This document shows, one piece after another, positions 51,007 through 59,574 of a stretch of DNA of 64,000 nucleotides; the first letter of the stretch is position 1; the number at the start of each line of letters is the position of its first letter. The position numbers and the translations under genes were made by a program. Location of the stretch: NCBI RefSeq assembly GCF_002024165.1, contig NZ_MWQN01000001.1:1984001-2048000 (forward strand), written 5' to 3'. This DNA is from Embleya scabrispora. Its GTDB lineage: Bacteria; Actinomycetota; Actinomycetes; Streptomycetales; Streptomycetaceae. The notes below the pieces were generated by a model. That model worked only from the letters and a program-made list of their open reading frames with translations, did not search any database and had not been told where the DNA came from.

Positions 51007-51264
51007 CTACGCGGTCTCCGCGAGCGATCGGTTCACCAGGTGCAGCAGCACACGCGGACTGGTGGCCTCGGCCACTTCCTCGTCGGACAACACCACGCCG
51101 TACCGGATCTGAATCCGGGACGCGGTCTCCAGCATCGCGATCGAGTCGTATCCCAGCTCGCCGAACTCCGCGTCCAGGATGTCCCCGTCCAGGTTCGAGG
51201 TCTCGTCCTCACCCGCGCATTCCCGAAGGATCGTGACCAGGTCGGTCAGCCTCAACTCACTCAT
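51007..51264 (-). CDS. type II PKS acyl carrier protein
   Basis: An 85-aa ACP. The phosphopantetheine attachment Ser41 is in LGYDSIAML. It carries the growing poly-beta-ketone chain between KS and cyclases. It starts 21 bp after the chain-length factor and is the last gene of the minimal PKS operon. No phosphopantetheinyl transferase or malonyl transferase is encoded nearby; these are normally shared from elsewhere. Confidence 0.96.
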   Translation of the reverse strand: MSELRLTDLVTILRECAGEDETSNLDGDILDAEFGELGYDSIAMLETASRIQIRYGVVLSDEEVAEATSPRVLLHLVNRSLAETA

Positions 51265-51285
51265 TCCGTCCGTCTCCCATCGTCT

Positions 51286-52509
51286 TCAGCCGGCACTCTT
51301 TCGCCTCGTCACCACCATGGCGGCGTTGAATCCGCCGTAACCACGCGCCACCACGAGCACGGCCGAGGCGACCGTGGGCCGCGGCTCGGTCACCAGGTCG
51401 AGTTCGTACTCCGGGACCGGACGGGACACGTTCACCGTGGGCGGGATCTCCCCGTGGCGCATCGTCAGCAGGGCGGTGGCCAGGTCGAGGGCGGCTCCAC
51501 CGGCACCGAGCCTCCCGGTCATGGTCTTGGGCACGGTGACCGGCACGCCGTACGGCCCGAACACCGCGCGCAGCGCATCCGCCTCCACGCGGTCGAGGTC
51601 GGGCAGGCCCGAGCCGTCCGCGAACACCACGTCGATCTCGTCCGCCGCGATGTTCGCGTCGGCGAGGGCGAGTTCGATCGCCCGGCGCAGCGTCGACGGC
51701 CGGTCGGAATCCGGCGGCGGGTCGAACGTGGCGGCGTACCCGGCGATTTCGCCGTGCCACGAGGTCGCGCCCCGGTCCCGTGCGGCTTCCTCGGCCTCCA
51801 GCACGAACAGTGCGCCGCCGTCGCCCGGCACGTACCCCGCGGCGTCGACATCGAAGGGCAGGTACGCGCGCAGCGGATCCTCGGAGGTGCTGATCCGGCC
51901 GCCGGCAAGGTGCGCCACCCAGCCCCACGGACAGGGCGAGCCGTCGACCGCGCCACAGACCATCGCCGCCGTACCGTCGCGGACCCGTCGCCGGGCCTGC
52001 GCGATCGCGTCGAGACCACCGGCCTGTTCGGTCACCAGGACACCACTCGGGCCGCGCAGTCCCTCGCGGATCGAGATCTGGCCGGTGTTCACCGCGTAGA
52101 ACCACGCGAACGACTGGTAGGCGCTGACATGTTCCGGTCCCTTGCGCCACAGCTTGTCCAGTTCGCGGTGGCCGAACTCGAAACCGCCGGCCGAACCGGC
52201 CGTCACGACACCCATGCCGAACTCCGGGAGGGACGCGACCTCCACCGCCGCGTCCCGCAGCGCCCAATCGGCGGCCACCAGGGAAAGTTGGGTCATGCGA
52301 TCGGTCTGCGGAAGCAGTCGCTTGGTCAGGTGATCGGTGGGCACGAACCCGCTGATCTCACCCGCCAGCGTGCTGGAATAGCGTTGCGGGTCGAAGGCGG
52401 TGATCCGGCCGATCGCGGCCTCCCCGCGCATCGTGCGGGCCCAGTGTTGTCGGGTCCCCAGACCCGTCGGCGCCACCACGCCCATCCCGGTCACCACGGC
52501 CACCGTCAT
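51286..52509 (-). CDS. type II PKS chain-length factor (KS-beta)
   Basis: A 407-aa KS-fold protein without catalytic Cys: the position is Gln162 in [12 protein letters not shown], the normal CLF substitution that decarboxylates malonyl-ACP to prime the chain. It dimerises with KS-alpha and sets polyketide length. Its ATG overlaps the KS-alpha stop (ATGA), giving coupled synthesis. Chain length cannot be assigned by eye. Confidence 0.97.
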   Translation of the reverse strand: MTVAVVTGMGVVAPTGLGTRQHWARTMRGEAAIGRITAFDPQRYSSTLAGEISGFVPTDHLTKRLLPQTDRMTQLSLVAADWALRDAAVEVASLPEFGMGVVTAGSAGGFEFGHRELDKLWRKGPEHVSAYQSFAWFYAVNTGQISIREGLRGPSGVLVTEQAGGLDAIAQARRRVRDGTAAMVCGAVDGSPCPWGWVAHLAGGRISTSEDPLRAYLPFDVDAAGYVPGDGGALFVLEAEEAARDRGATSWHGEIAGYAATFDPPPDSDRPSTLRRAIELALADANIAADEIDVVFADGSGLPDLDRVEADALRAVFGPYGVPVTVPKTMTGRLGAGGAALDLATALLTMRHGEIPPTVNVSRPVPEYELDLVTEPRPTVASAVLVVARGYGGFNAAMVVTRRKSAG

Positions 52510-53774
52510 GACGGGTTCCGTTCCGGGTTGCGCAGCACCATCGCGCTCTGGAACCCGCCGAATCCGCTGCCCACGGTGAGCACGGTGTCCACCCGCTGGT
52601 CCCGTGCTTCGAGGGGCACGTAGTCCAGGTCGCATTGCGGATCCGGCTCGTGCAGGTTGGCGGTGGGTGGCACCATCGAGTGCTCCATCGCGAGTGCGCA
52701 CGCGGCGATTTCGAGCGAGCCGATGGCGCCCAGCGAATGGCCGATCATCGACTTGATCGAGCTGATCGGCGTCGAGTACGCGTGTTCGCCGAGACTGCGC
52801 TTGAAGGCGGCCGTCTCGTGGCGGTCGTTCTGGATGGTGCCCGAGCCGTGCGCGTTGATGTAGTCGATGTCCTCCGGCCTCGTCTCGGCCTGGGCCAGGG
52901 CGATCCGAATGGCCTCGGCCATCTCCTTGCCGTCCGGCCGCAGACCGGTCATGTGGAAGGCATTGCTGCGCGAGGCGAACCCGGCGATCTCGGCATACAG
53001 GTGGGCGCCTCGCCGGCGTGCGTGGTCGATGTCCTCCAGTACGAACATCGCCGTCCCTTCGCCGAGCACGAACCCGTTCCTGGTCCGGTCGAACGGTCGC
53101 GACGCGGTGGCCGGATCGTCGTTTCTCGGCGTGGTCGCCTTGATCGCGTCGAAGCACGCCATGGTGATCGGGGAGATCGGCGCGTCGGTCGCGCCCGCGA
53201 TCATCACGTCCGCGGCCCCGTCCGCGATCAGTTCCACGGCCTGCCCCACCGAGTCCAGACCCGACGTGCATCCGGTGGAGATCGTCGCGACCGGACCCTC
53301 CGCCGCGACCTCCCAGGCGACCTCGGCCGCGATGGAGCTCGGCACGAAGTAGTTGAACAGGTGCGGCACGGCGTACTCTTGGTCGACCTCCCACATGCGA
53401 CCGCCGTCGCTGACGACCACGTACTCCTCCTCCAGGCCCATCGTGCAGCCCACCGCGCTGCCGACGGTCACGCCGATCCGCGCGGGATCGAGCAGTCCCA
53501 GATCCAAGCCGCTGTCGGCCAACGATTCCCGGGCGCTGACGACCGCCAGTTGCGCGGCCCGGTCCATCCGCCGGATCTGTTGCGGAGAAAGCCCCTCGGC
53601 CGCCGGATCGAAGGCGCACTCGGCGGCGACCTGCGACCGGAAAGGGGCGGGATCGAAGAACGTGATCCGCCGGGTCATGGTGCGCCCCGAGGAAATCACG
53701 TCCAGGAATCTTTTGGTACCGGTGCCGCCCGGTGCGACGACTCCGATTCCGGTCATTACGACACGACGCTTCAT
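52506..53774 (-). CDS. type II PKS ketosynthase (KS-alpha)
   Basis: A 422-aa ketosynthase. The active-site Cys169 is in [10 protein letters not shown], with His in INAHGSGT and [10 protein letters not shown]. It condenses malonyl-ACP units to build the aromatic polyketide backbone. The next gene upstream is the ABM oxygenase, 97 bp away. Overlap with KS-beta is 4 bp. No KSIII or acyltransferase for an unusual starter is present in the cluster, so an acetate starter is the simplest expectation. Confidence 0.97.
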   Translation of the reverse strand: MKRRVVMTGIGVVAPGGTGTKRFLDVISSGRTMTRRITFFDPAPFRSQVAAECAFDPAAEGLSPQQIRRMDRAAQLAVVSARESLADSGLDLGLLDPARIGVTVGSAVGCTMGLEEEYVVVSDGGRMWEVDQEYAVPHLFNYFVPSSIAAEVAWEVAAEGPVATISTGCTSGLDSVGQAVELIADGAADVMIAGATDAPISPITMACFDAIKATTPRNDDPATASRPFDRTRNGFVLGEGTAMFVLEDIDHARRRGAHLYAEIAGFASRSNAFHMTGLRPDGKEMAEAIRIALAQAETRPEDIDYINAHGSGTIQNDRHETAAFKRSLGEHAYSTPISSIKSMIGHSLGAIGSLEIAACALAMEHSMVPPTANLHEPDPQCDLDYVPLEARDQRVDTVLTVGSGFGGFQSAMVLRNPERNPS

Positions 53775-53871
53775 TTCTGACCGCCCTCACAACACGCTCG
53801 GCGTATGGCCTCGGCTTTCGGGACCGTCCCCGCCGCGGATCCGGCGGCCCGGCGGACCCGCGGCGGGGAAT

Positions 53872-54207
53872 TCACTTCACCGAGAAGGCTTGCCGCGGGG
53901 CGTACAGGTTGCCCTCGTTCGTCGATCGGGCCCGGATCTCCTTGGCGTGCGACTGGAAACCCGGATGTGCGACGGCGTTCCGCCAGGACTCGACGTCCGT
54001 CCACAGGGCGATGTTGACGTACCGATCCTGTTTGTCCTCGTCGACGTGCCGAGAGAGGGAGTACGAGATGAAGCCCGGCTGGGCGGCCATGAACTCGGAT
54101 ATCTCGACGAACACCTTCTCGAACTCCTCCGGCGGGCAGTGCACCGTGAAAGTGTTGACGAAAGTGATCACACCGCTGCCGGTGGCATCGTAGTTGTCGC
54201 TCGACAT
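53872..54207 (-). CDS. ABM-type cofactor-independent oxygenase (TcmH/SnoaB-like)
   Basis: A 111-aa protein of the antibiotic biosynthesis monooxygenase family: VITFVNTFTVHCPPEEFEKV at the N-terminus and VNIALWTDVESWRNAVAHPG in the second half. Family members such as TcmH, SnoaB and ActVA-Orf6 oxidise anthrones to anthraquinones. The ATG at 54207 follows GAGGAG. It leads the KS-alpha/CLF/ACP operon, and TCGA heptads lie upstream. Confidence 0.9.
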   Translation of the reverse strand: MSSDNYDATGSGVITFVNTFTVHCPPEEFEKVFVEISEFMAAQPGFISYSLSRHVDEDKQDRYVNIALWTDVESWRNAVAHPGFQSHAKEIRARSTNEGNLYAPRQAFSVK

Positions 54208-54288
54208 GTGCAGCACTCCTCGACATTCGGATGGAATCGACATTCGTACCGGTGGCACCAACGTTGCCCCGCATCTCTCGCAAGCGGG

Positions 54289-54314
54289 TCGACGTTGACT
54301 CGACTGCTCGAAGC
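54289..54314. promoter_or_regulatory. candidate SARP site upstream of the minimal-PKS operon
   Basis: TCGACGT (54289) and TCGACTG (54300) are 11 bp apart, followed by TCGAAGC at 54308. A second direct repeat, TCGACATTCG, occurs at 54220 and 54237, nearer the gene. All lie in the 170-bp space between the SDR stop and the ABM gene start. Confidence 0.6.
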
Positions 54315-54377
54315 CGGCGTGCGGACGAACCGATCCACACGTGGCCCGACGCTTTTCGGACGATGCTCGCGACTTTT

Positions 54378-55145
54378 TCAGACGATGCTCGCGCCGCCGT
54401 CGACGGCGAATATCGTGCCGGTCGCGAAGCCGGCTTCCGGCTCGGCGAGTTGACGTACCCACCAGGCGATCTCCTCGGGTCGCCCGACTCGGCCGAGCGG
54501 GGTGCGCGGTTTCATCCCTTCCAGAAATTCCGCGTACTCCGCCGGCGTGGAGCCCATGCGCAGACCCATGCCCGTGTCGATCACCCCGGGGGCGACGGCC
54601 ACGACGCGAATACCGCGCGGCGCGAGTTCGACGGCCCAGGTTCTGGTGAGGAAGTCGATGGCGACCTTGCCCGCACCGTAGAGCGAGAAATACGGCCACG
54701 CGCGGCGCCCGAGCGAGCCGGCGCTGCTGAGGTTCACCACCGTGCCGCGGGTCTCCGCAAGCGCGTCGAGTGCCCGCCGGGTGAGCAGGATCGGCGCACA
54801 CAGGTTCACTTCGAACTGTTCCCGGGCCGTCGCCGCATCGATCTTCTCCAACGGCGCCGGAACGGCGATCGAGGCGTTGTTCACCAACACGTCGATCCGT
54901 TCGCACGTATTCAGCGCCGTACTCACGATCGACTCGGCGGCATCCGGGTCGGTGATGTCGACGGACAGGGTATGGATATTCGGGTATCCCCGGGCGGTCT
55001 CCGCGAGCGTGTCCTCGCTGCGGCCCACCACGAGAACCCGGTCGTGGTGTTCGGCGAATGCCCGAGCGGTGGCCCGACCGATACCGGTGCCACCGCCGGT
55101 GACGATCACGCCGCGCGGAGAGGTGCTCTTCTTGGAATCGATCAC
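54378..55145 (-). CDS. short-chain dehydrogenase/reductase
   Basis: A 255-aa classical SDR. The cofactor loop is VTGGGTGIGRA, the catalytic Ser is in LSSAG, and Tyr156/Lys160 are in YGAGK. It could be the polyketide ketoreductase, but the PGG motif found after the NNAG segment in ActIII-type C9 reductases is absent (NNASIAVPAP). It may instead reduce another carbonyl. GTG start without a strong ribosome site, 41 bp after the NTF2-like gene. Confidence 0.88.
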   Translation of the reverse strand: MIDSKKSTSPRGVIVTGGGTGIGRATARAFAEHHDRVLVVGRSEDTLAETARGYPNIHTLSVDITDPDAAESIVSTALNTCERIDVLVNNASIAVPAPLEKIDAATAREQFEVNLCAPILLTRRALDALAETRGTVVNLSSAGSLGRRAWPYFSLYGAGKVAIDFLTRTWAVELAPRGIRVVAVAPGVIDTGMGLRMGSTPAEYAEFLEGMKPRTPLGRVGRPEEIAWWVRQLAEPEAGFATGTIFAVDGGASIV

Positions 55146-55186
55146 GTCACGAAAGGTAGATACCGCCGCTAGAGCCGGAGTCGATT

Positions 55187-55624
55187 TCAGCTGCAGTCGT
55201 CGCGGGTCACCACGCGCTCGCGCACCTTGAGTTCGCCGTCCTCACGCACCAGCACGTCCTCGCATACGCACATGGCGTGCAGGACCGACTCACCGCCCCG
55301 GGTCCGGACGACCTGTACATAGGCCCGGACGAACAATCGACCGTCCGGCTGCGGTTCCACCGTCATCATCGTGTGACAACGCCGATAGCGCACCCCTTCC
55401 GCGCGCAACGTGTCCGCGGCTTCCCGCAAACGGGCACCGAGTTCCGCACGGCCGCGAATCGGCTCGGCGATCTTCGGCGGGGACAGCATGAAGGCTTCCT
55501 CGGCAAAGGTCAGTGCCGCCTCTTCCGCCCGGCCCTCGTCCATCAGCTGGATGTGCCGGGCGTAGAACTGCTGAACTTCGGCGTAGATCTTTTCGAAATT
55601 CGGATGATCGATCCCTACGGACAC
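55187..55624 (-). CDS. NTF2-like (SnoaL_4-type) protein
   Basis: A 145-aa alpha+beta-barrel protein: FYARHIQLMDEGRAEEAALT, then EPIRGRAELGARLREAAD. The GTG at 55624 has AGGAG at good spacing. The fold includes SnoaL-type cyclases, scytalone-dehydratase-like proteins and the beta subunits of Rieske ring-hydroxylating oxygenases. A ring-closing, dehydrating or Rieske-subunit role is therefore open; it does not look like a close SnoaL/AknH homologue. First gene of its operon, divergent from the cyclase at 55797. Confidence 0.75.
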   Translation of the reverse strand: MSVGIDHPNFEKIYAEVQQFYARHIQLMDEGRAEEAALTFAEEAFMLSPPKIAEPIRGRAELGARLREAADTLRAEGVRYRRCHTMMTVEPQPDGRLFVRAYVQVVRTRGGESVLHAMCVCEDVLVREDGELKVRERVVTRDDCS

Positions 55625-55688
55625 GGTTCTCCTGCCTTCCGTCGCGGTACGGGAACGGCCTGCGTGTCCGCACGCTGCCACAGACGGT

Positions 55689-55706
55689 TCGAACCTCACT
55701 CGAGTC
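55689..55706. promoter_or_regulatory. candidate SARP site in a divergent promoter
   Basis: TCGAACC (55689) and TCGAGTC (55700) at 11-bp spacing. They lie between the NTF2-like gene (minus) and the cyclase gene (plus), within the 172-bp divergent region. Confidence 0.65.
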
Positions 55707-55796
55707 GGCGTTACAGCGATGCTCCAACGCACCTCTAGCGACCGGCGGCAACATTTCGGGCGACGGTGCGTCCTGTCGAGACACCCGGAGGTGGCC

Positions 55797-56576
55797 GTGC
55801 GAATCATCGATCTTTCCTCGCCCGTGGATGCCGGGGGTTATGAGGCGGATCCCGTGGTGCACGAGGTACTCACGCCTCGGGAGGGTGCCCTGCACATGAG
55901 CGCGGAGATGCGCGAACATTTCGGGATCGAGTTCGACCCGGACGAATTGCCCGACGGTGAATTTCTCTCCCTGGACCGGATCACCCTCACCACCCACACC
56001 GGCACCCACGTCGACGCCCCTTCGCACTACGGGTCCGTGGCCGGCTACGGCACCGGGGTTCCGCGGCACATCCACGAGATGCCGGTGGAGTGGTTCTACG
56101 GTCGCGGCGTCGTGCTCGACCTGACCGACGCCGAGGTCGGAGCGGTCGGAGTCGCGTATCTGGAGAAGGAGTTCGCCCGCATCGCCTACACGCCTGCCCC
56201 GAACGACATCGTGCTGCTGCACACCGGAGCCGACCAACGGGCGGGCACCCCCGCATATTTCACGGATTTCACCGGCCTCGACGGTCCGGCCGTACACCTG
56301 CTGCTCGATCTGGGGGTACGGGTGATCGGCACGGACGCGTTCAGCCTGGACGCTCCGTTCGGGAACATCATCGAGCGGTACCGCGAGACCGGTGACCGGT
56401 CGGTGTTGTGGCCGGCCCACGTCGCCGGCCGTGACCGCGAGTACTGCCAGATCGAACGCCTGGCCAATCTCGGCGCGTTGCCCGAGCCATTCGGCTTTCT
56501 GGTGTCCTGCTTTCCGGTGAAGATCACCGGCGCGGGCGCCGGTTGGGCCAGGGCGGTCGCGATCATGGAGGACTGA
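55797..56576 (+). CDS. SnoaM/DpsY/MtmX-like polyketide cyclase (kynurenine-formamidase fold)
   Basis: A 259-aa protein of the cyclase family PF04199. The metal-binding motif is HTGTHVDAPSH (His67, His71, Asp73, His77). Relatives SnoaM, DpsY, AknW and MtmX close the second/third ring in anthracycline and aureolic acid biosynthesis, which fits the didomain aromatase and ABM oxygenase in this cluster. GTG start with GGAGG upstream. The secreted-protein gene follows. Confidence 0.85.
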   Translation: MRIIDLSSPVDAGGYEADPVVHEVLTPREGALHMSAEMREHFGIEFDPDELPDGEFLSLDRITLTTHTGTHVDAPSHYGSVAGYGTGVPRHIHEMPVEWFYGRGVVLDLTDAEVGAVGVAYLEKEFARIAYTPAPNDIVLLHTGADQRAGTPAYFTDFTGLDGPAVHLLLDLGVRVIGTDAFSLDAPFGNIIERYRETGDRSVLWPAHVAGRDREYCQIERLANLGALPEPFGFLVSCFPVKITGAGAGWARAVAIMED

Positions 56577-56717
56577 CAGCGGGCCGCCCGAGTCTCGCCC
56601 GGCACCACCGGGGCTCTCCCCGAGGTGACGCGCACCCGAAGCCGAACCCGACACAGGACGCAGGCGCCTGCGCACTACGCACGACTCTCCACCCCGACGA
56701 CAACAAGGATGATCGCC

Positions 56718-57278
56718 ATGTCTCACACGGTTCGAAGCAGGATCACGACCACCGTTTCGGCGGCCGTCCTGGCCGTCGCCCTGGGCGTATCGCTTCCCAC
56801 TCCCGCGGCTGCCCACGGGGCGGAGGCTCCGCCCTCGTCCACCGGTTCGACGCCGATCGGGACGTGGGACGCCACGGTGACGCTGCCGGACAGCGGGCAT
56901 CAGGCCACGTTTGCCTTCGCCGCCGGCGGGGTGGCGTGCATGAGCTTCGGCGGGCCCGGCGAATTCGGCGGCAGCGGCCTGGGCACGTGGTGGCGGACCG
57001 GGACGAACCGCTTCTCGTTCAAGATCCTGCACGACGTGCACGACCCGTCGGGCACCGTCGTCGGTTGGGTCGGTGTGAACCAGCAGGCCCTCCAGCAGGC
57101 GGACACGTTCACCGGTTCGGGTGTCTCGCAGCTCTACGCCGCCGACGGGACCCAGACGGGCACCACGTCGGCCCGGGTTTCGGCCACGCGCAGGAGTACG
57201 ACGCGGGCGGATTCCGCGCATTCACCCGTTACCACGACCCGCCCCGCGCGCACCCTGCAATGCGGCGAAGGGACGTGA
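56718..57278 (+). CDS. secreted protein of unknown function
   Basis: A 186-aa protein with an N-terminal signal peptide (TTTVSAAVLAVALGVSLPTP, cleavage near AAA-HG). The mature part has beta-rich, lipocalin-like repeats: GTWDATVTLPDSG, GTWWRTGTNRFSFKI. The C-terminal ~35 residues after VSATRR are Thr/Arg/Ser-rich and unlike the rest, as though a natural stop was lost or a frameshift occurred. AAGGA precedes ATG 56718. Lying between a cyclase gene and the SARP, it may bind or shuttle the product outside, but no function is known. Confidence 0.75.
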   Translation: MSHTVRSRITTTVSAAVLAVALGVSLPTPAAAHGAEAPPSSTGSTPIGTWDATVTLPDSGHQATFAFAAGGVACMSFGGPGEFGGSGLGTWWRTGTNRFSFKILHDVHDPSGTVVGWVGVNQQALQQADTFTGSGVSQLYAADGTQTGTTSARVSATRRSTTRADSAHSPVTTTRPARTLQCGEGT

Positions 57279-57467
57279 TACTCATCATTTGGAGAGCATG
57301 ACGATCTCACGAATCATCAGGTTCGAATTTCACATCGAGAGATGAAGGTGTCACTGTCGGCAGCGCTCGCTCTCGTGCCAGGGTTGGGTGACCGGAGATT
57401 GCACGCCTTACCCTGCCGGGGCAACCCCGTGAGCGGACAGGGGACTACCGAAAAGGAATTACCTGTC

Positions 57468-58316
57468 GTGCGGATCAAGATCCTGGGACCACTCGTCGCA
57501 CAGGAAAACTCTGTTTCCCTGACCCCCAGCGCAAGCAAGCCAAGGCAGGTTCTTTCCCTGCTCGCCTTGAATGCAAACCGCGTGATCAGCGTCTCGACCC
57601 TCATCGAGGAGATATGGGGTGACAATCCACCCCGTAGCTCCGCGACGACTCTCCAGACCTACATATTCCAACTGCGCAGGAAGCTCGACGCGGCACTGGC
57701 TCGGGAGCGTCGGCGGACGGCCAAGGACGTCATCGTCACGCGGCACGGCGGCTACCTTCTCCTCGCCGAGCCCGGAGATGTCGATGTCCACCGGTTCGAA
57801 CGCCTCTCGAACGAAGCCCGCGCGGCTGTCGATTCCGGTCACGACAGCCTCGCTTCGGACCTGTTCACCCAGGCACTGAGCCTGTGGAACGGGCCACCGC
57901 TGGTCGACGTGCAGGTCGGGCGGATCCTCGAACCGGAGGTCATGCGACTGACCGAGGCCCGGATCGGTGCGATGGAGGGGCGCCTGACGGCCCGGCTCAG
58001 GATGGGGCGGCACGCCGAGCTGCTCAGCGAGCTGACCGCACTGACCGCGCAATATCCGATGCACGAGAACCTGTGCGCCCAATTCATGATCGCCCTGCAT
58101 CGTTCGGGCCGATCCTGGAACGCCCTGGAGAGCTACCGCAAACTGCGGGACACGATGATCGAGGAGTTGGGCCTGGAACCCTCGCCTCGGTTGCGCCGCC
58201 TGCACCGGGCGGTGCTGGTGGGCGACCCTCTGCTGGATTCGTCCGAGGTGGCGGACGGGCTCGACTTCGAGCGGCACGCGATCGCCTGCTCGGTACCGGC
58301 GCAATCCTGCTTGTAA
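57468..58316 (+). CDS. SARP-family pathway activator (DnrI/ActII-ORF4-like)
   Basis: A 282-aa activator. An OmpR-type winged-helix DNA-binding domain (IKILGPLVAQENSVSLTPSA, then TLQTYIFQLRRKLD and ITRHGGYLL-type wing) precedes the BTAD domain (AENLCAQF-like MHENLCAQFMIALHRSGR). SARPs bind 11-bp-spaced heptads and recruit RNA polymerase; several such heptad arrays are found in this cluster. The GTG at 57468 gives the family's length and has AGGA upstream; an ATG at 57342 would add 42 residues unlike the family. No TTA codon was noticed in it. Confidence 0.93.
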   Translation: MRIKILGPLVAQENSVSLTPSASKPRQVLSLLALNANRVISVSTLIEEIWGDNPPRSSATTLQTYIFQLRRKLDAALARERRRTAKDVIVTRHGGYLLLAEPGDVDVHRFERLSNEARAAVDSGHDSLASDLFTQALSLWNGPPLVDVQVGRILEPEVMRLTEARIGAMEGRLTARLRMGRHAELLSELTALTAQYPMHENLCAQFMIALHRSGRSWNALESYRKLRDTMIEELGLEPSPRLRRLHRAVLVGDPLLDSSEVADGLDFERHAIACSVPAQSCL

Positions 58317-58371
58317 CCCTGTCGAGGAGGTCCGGCCCCGGTGGAACGGCACGCAGGCGGCCGGGCACCGG

Positions 58372-58400
58372 GGACGGGTGCCGGATTCGCACACCCGTCC
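58372..58400. terminator. terminator between SARP and response-regulator genes
   Basis: A 9-bp stem GGACGGGTG/CACCCGTCC (58372-58380 and 58392-58400) with an 11-nt loop between two convergent genes. Confidence 0.65.
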
Positions 58401-58437
58401 GAAGAACCGTTGCACCGTGGGTTGCGGTCGGCACTTG

Positions 58438-59031
58438 TCACGGTAACCACCCCGCCTGGGAGGCGATCCTGATGGCATCCACCCGGTTCCTCGCATCGAG
58501 TTTGGTGACGACGCTGGTCAGATAGTTGCGGATGGTGCCCACGGACAGGGACAGGGATCTGGCGATGTCGATCGACTCCGCTCCGCTGGCGAGCAGTCGC
58601 AGCACCTCCAACTCCCTGGCCGTCAGCGGTGTCCCGTCCGTGTCCAGTGCCCGCAACATGAGGTCCGGGTTGAATATCCGTTCACCGGCCACCACCTTTC
58701 GGATCGTCTCCGCCAATTGGGCAGGTGGTTCATCATTGAGAATGAACCCCGACACATGCGCCGAGAGCGCCTGTCGAAGGAGCCAGGGCCGGGCCTCCGA
58801 CGCCAGCACCAGCGTGTGACATTCCGGTAATTTGCGATGTAATTCGGCGGCGACAGTCATCCCGTCGGAAGTCAGGATCGCCACATCCGGACGACTGGCC
58901 ATGGCGGTCCGGACAATCGAATCCTGGCGATCCACCTCGGCGACCAATTGCATGTCCGGTTCCAACCGGAGAAGTGCAGCCAGGGCACCTCGGATCATGT
59001 GCTTTTCTTCTGCGATCAGCACTCTAGGCAA
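58438..59031 (-). CDS. LuxR-type regulator with degenerate receiver domain; two TTA codons
   Basis: A 197-aa NarL/LuxR-family regulator. The HTH (LTARELEVLRLLASGAESI, then GTIRNYLTSVVTKL) is intact. The receiver is degenerate: the phospho-acceptor Asp is replaced by Thr54 (PDVAILTSDGMT), and the conserved Lys by Asn (GFILNDEPP), while the acidic pair is EE. Phosphorylation-independent control is expected, as in JadR1- or RedZ-like proteins. Leu64 and Leu68 are encoded by TTA (58840-58842 and 58828-58830), so translation should need bldA tRNA. It starts at TTG 59031. It may activate the neighbouring SARP gene, as DnrN does dnrI. Confidence 0.92.
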   Translation of the reverse strand: MPRVLIAEEKHMIRGALAALLRLEPDMQLVAEVDRQDSIVRTAMASRPDVAILTSDGMTVAAELHRKLPECHTLVLASEARPWLLRQALSAHVSGFILNDEPPAQLAETIRKVVAGERIFNPDLMLRALDTDGTPLTARELEVLRLLASGAESIDIARSLSLSVGTIRNYLTSVVTKLDARNRVDAIRIASQAGWLP

Positions 59032-59523
59032 TTTCTTCCCCTTCGACCTGCCGCGACAATTCGTCGAGCATCATCGGACCGTGCCGCTGCCGACAGGAGA
59101 TCGTGAGCTGCCTCGCTCGACGAGGTGCCCGTGAACCGGCTTATCGGAACATCGGCGACCGTCCGTCCATGGACGTCCTGTGGCCGGTCCGCAGCGCGCA
59201 TCGGCTCGCGCCTCGGCGGTCACGCACACCGATGGCGGAGCCTGCGGACTACGCCCGACTCGACCGACCGTGCACATCCGGCCTGCGGCCGGGGCACGGT
59301 CTCGGACTGTCGAGAGCGCAATGGGCAAAGTGGTCGACGACGCTGGACCCGATTCGAGACACCCCGTTGGTCATGCCCATGACGGTAATCGGCCCCGTCA
59401 CCAGCGGGAAGACGTCCACAGGCAGGACAAGTTCACAGTCTGCGCGGTTCCCAACGCAATGGGTTATCTTTCTCCGGACGCCGTGAGCACGCGCCGGCCG
59501 GGCGCCGGCGGGGAACACGCAAG
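59032..59523. other. gene-free region upstream of the response regulator
   Basis: About 490 bp containing the promoter of the response-regulator gene (minus). Overlapping open frames exist on both strands but have neither ribosome sites, codon bias nor recognisable products. Composition drops in GC around 59380-59470. Confidence 0.5.
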
Positions 59524-59559
59524 CAGGGGCCGGCAGCCGGGATCGGCCGCCGGCCCCTG
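59524..59559 (-). terminator. terminator after the TylF-like methyltransferase
   Basis: An 11-bp stem (59524-59534 and 59549-59559, CAGGGGCCGGC) with a 14-nt loop lies just beyond the stop of the methyltransferase gene on the minus strand. Confidence 0.8.
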
Positions 59560-59574
59560 TGGGCACACATGTTG

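Noticed and set aside
57323-57341. SARP-type repeat (TCGAATT, TCGAGAG) upstream of the SARP gene itself
   Set aside because: Spacing is 12 bp rather than 11 and only two loosely similar heptads occur.
59103-59520. Short plus-strand genes between the response regulator and the TylF-like gene
   Set aside because: Overlapping frames with no ribosome site, weak codon bias and no recognisable product; more likely promoter region.
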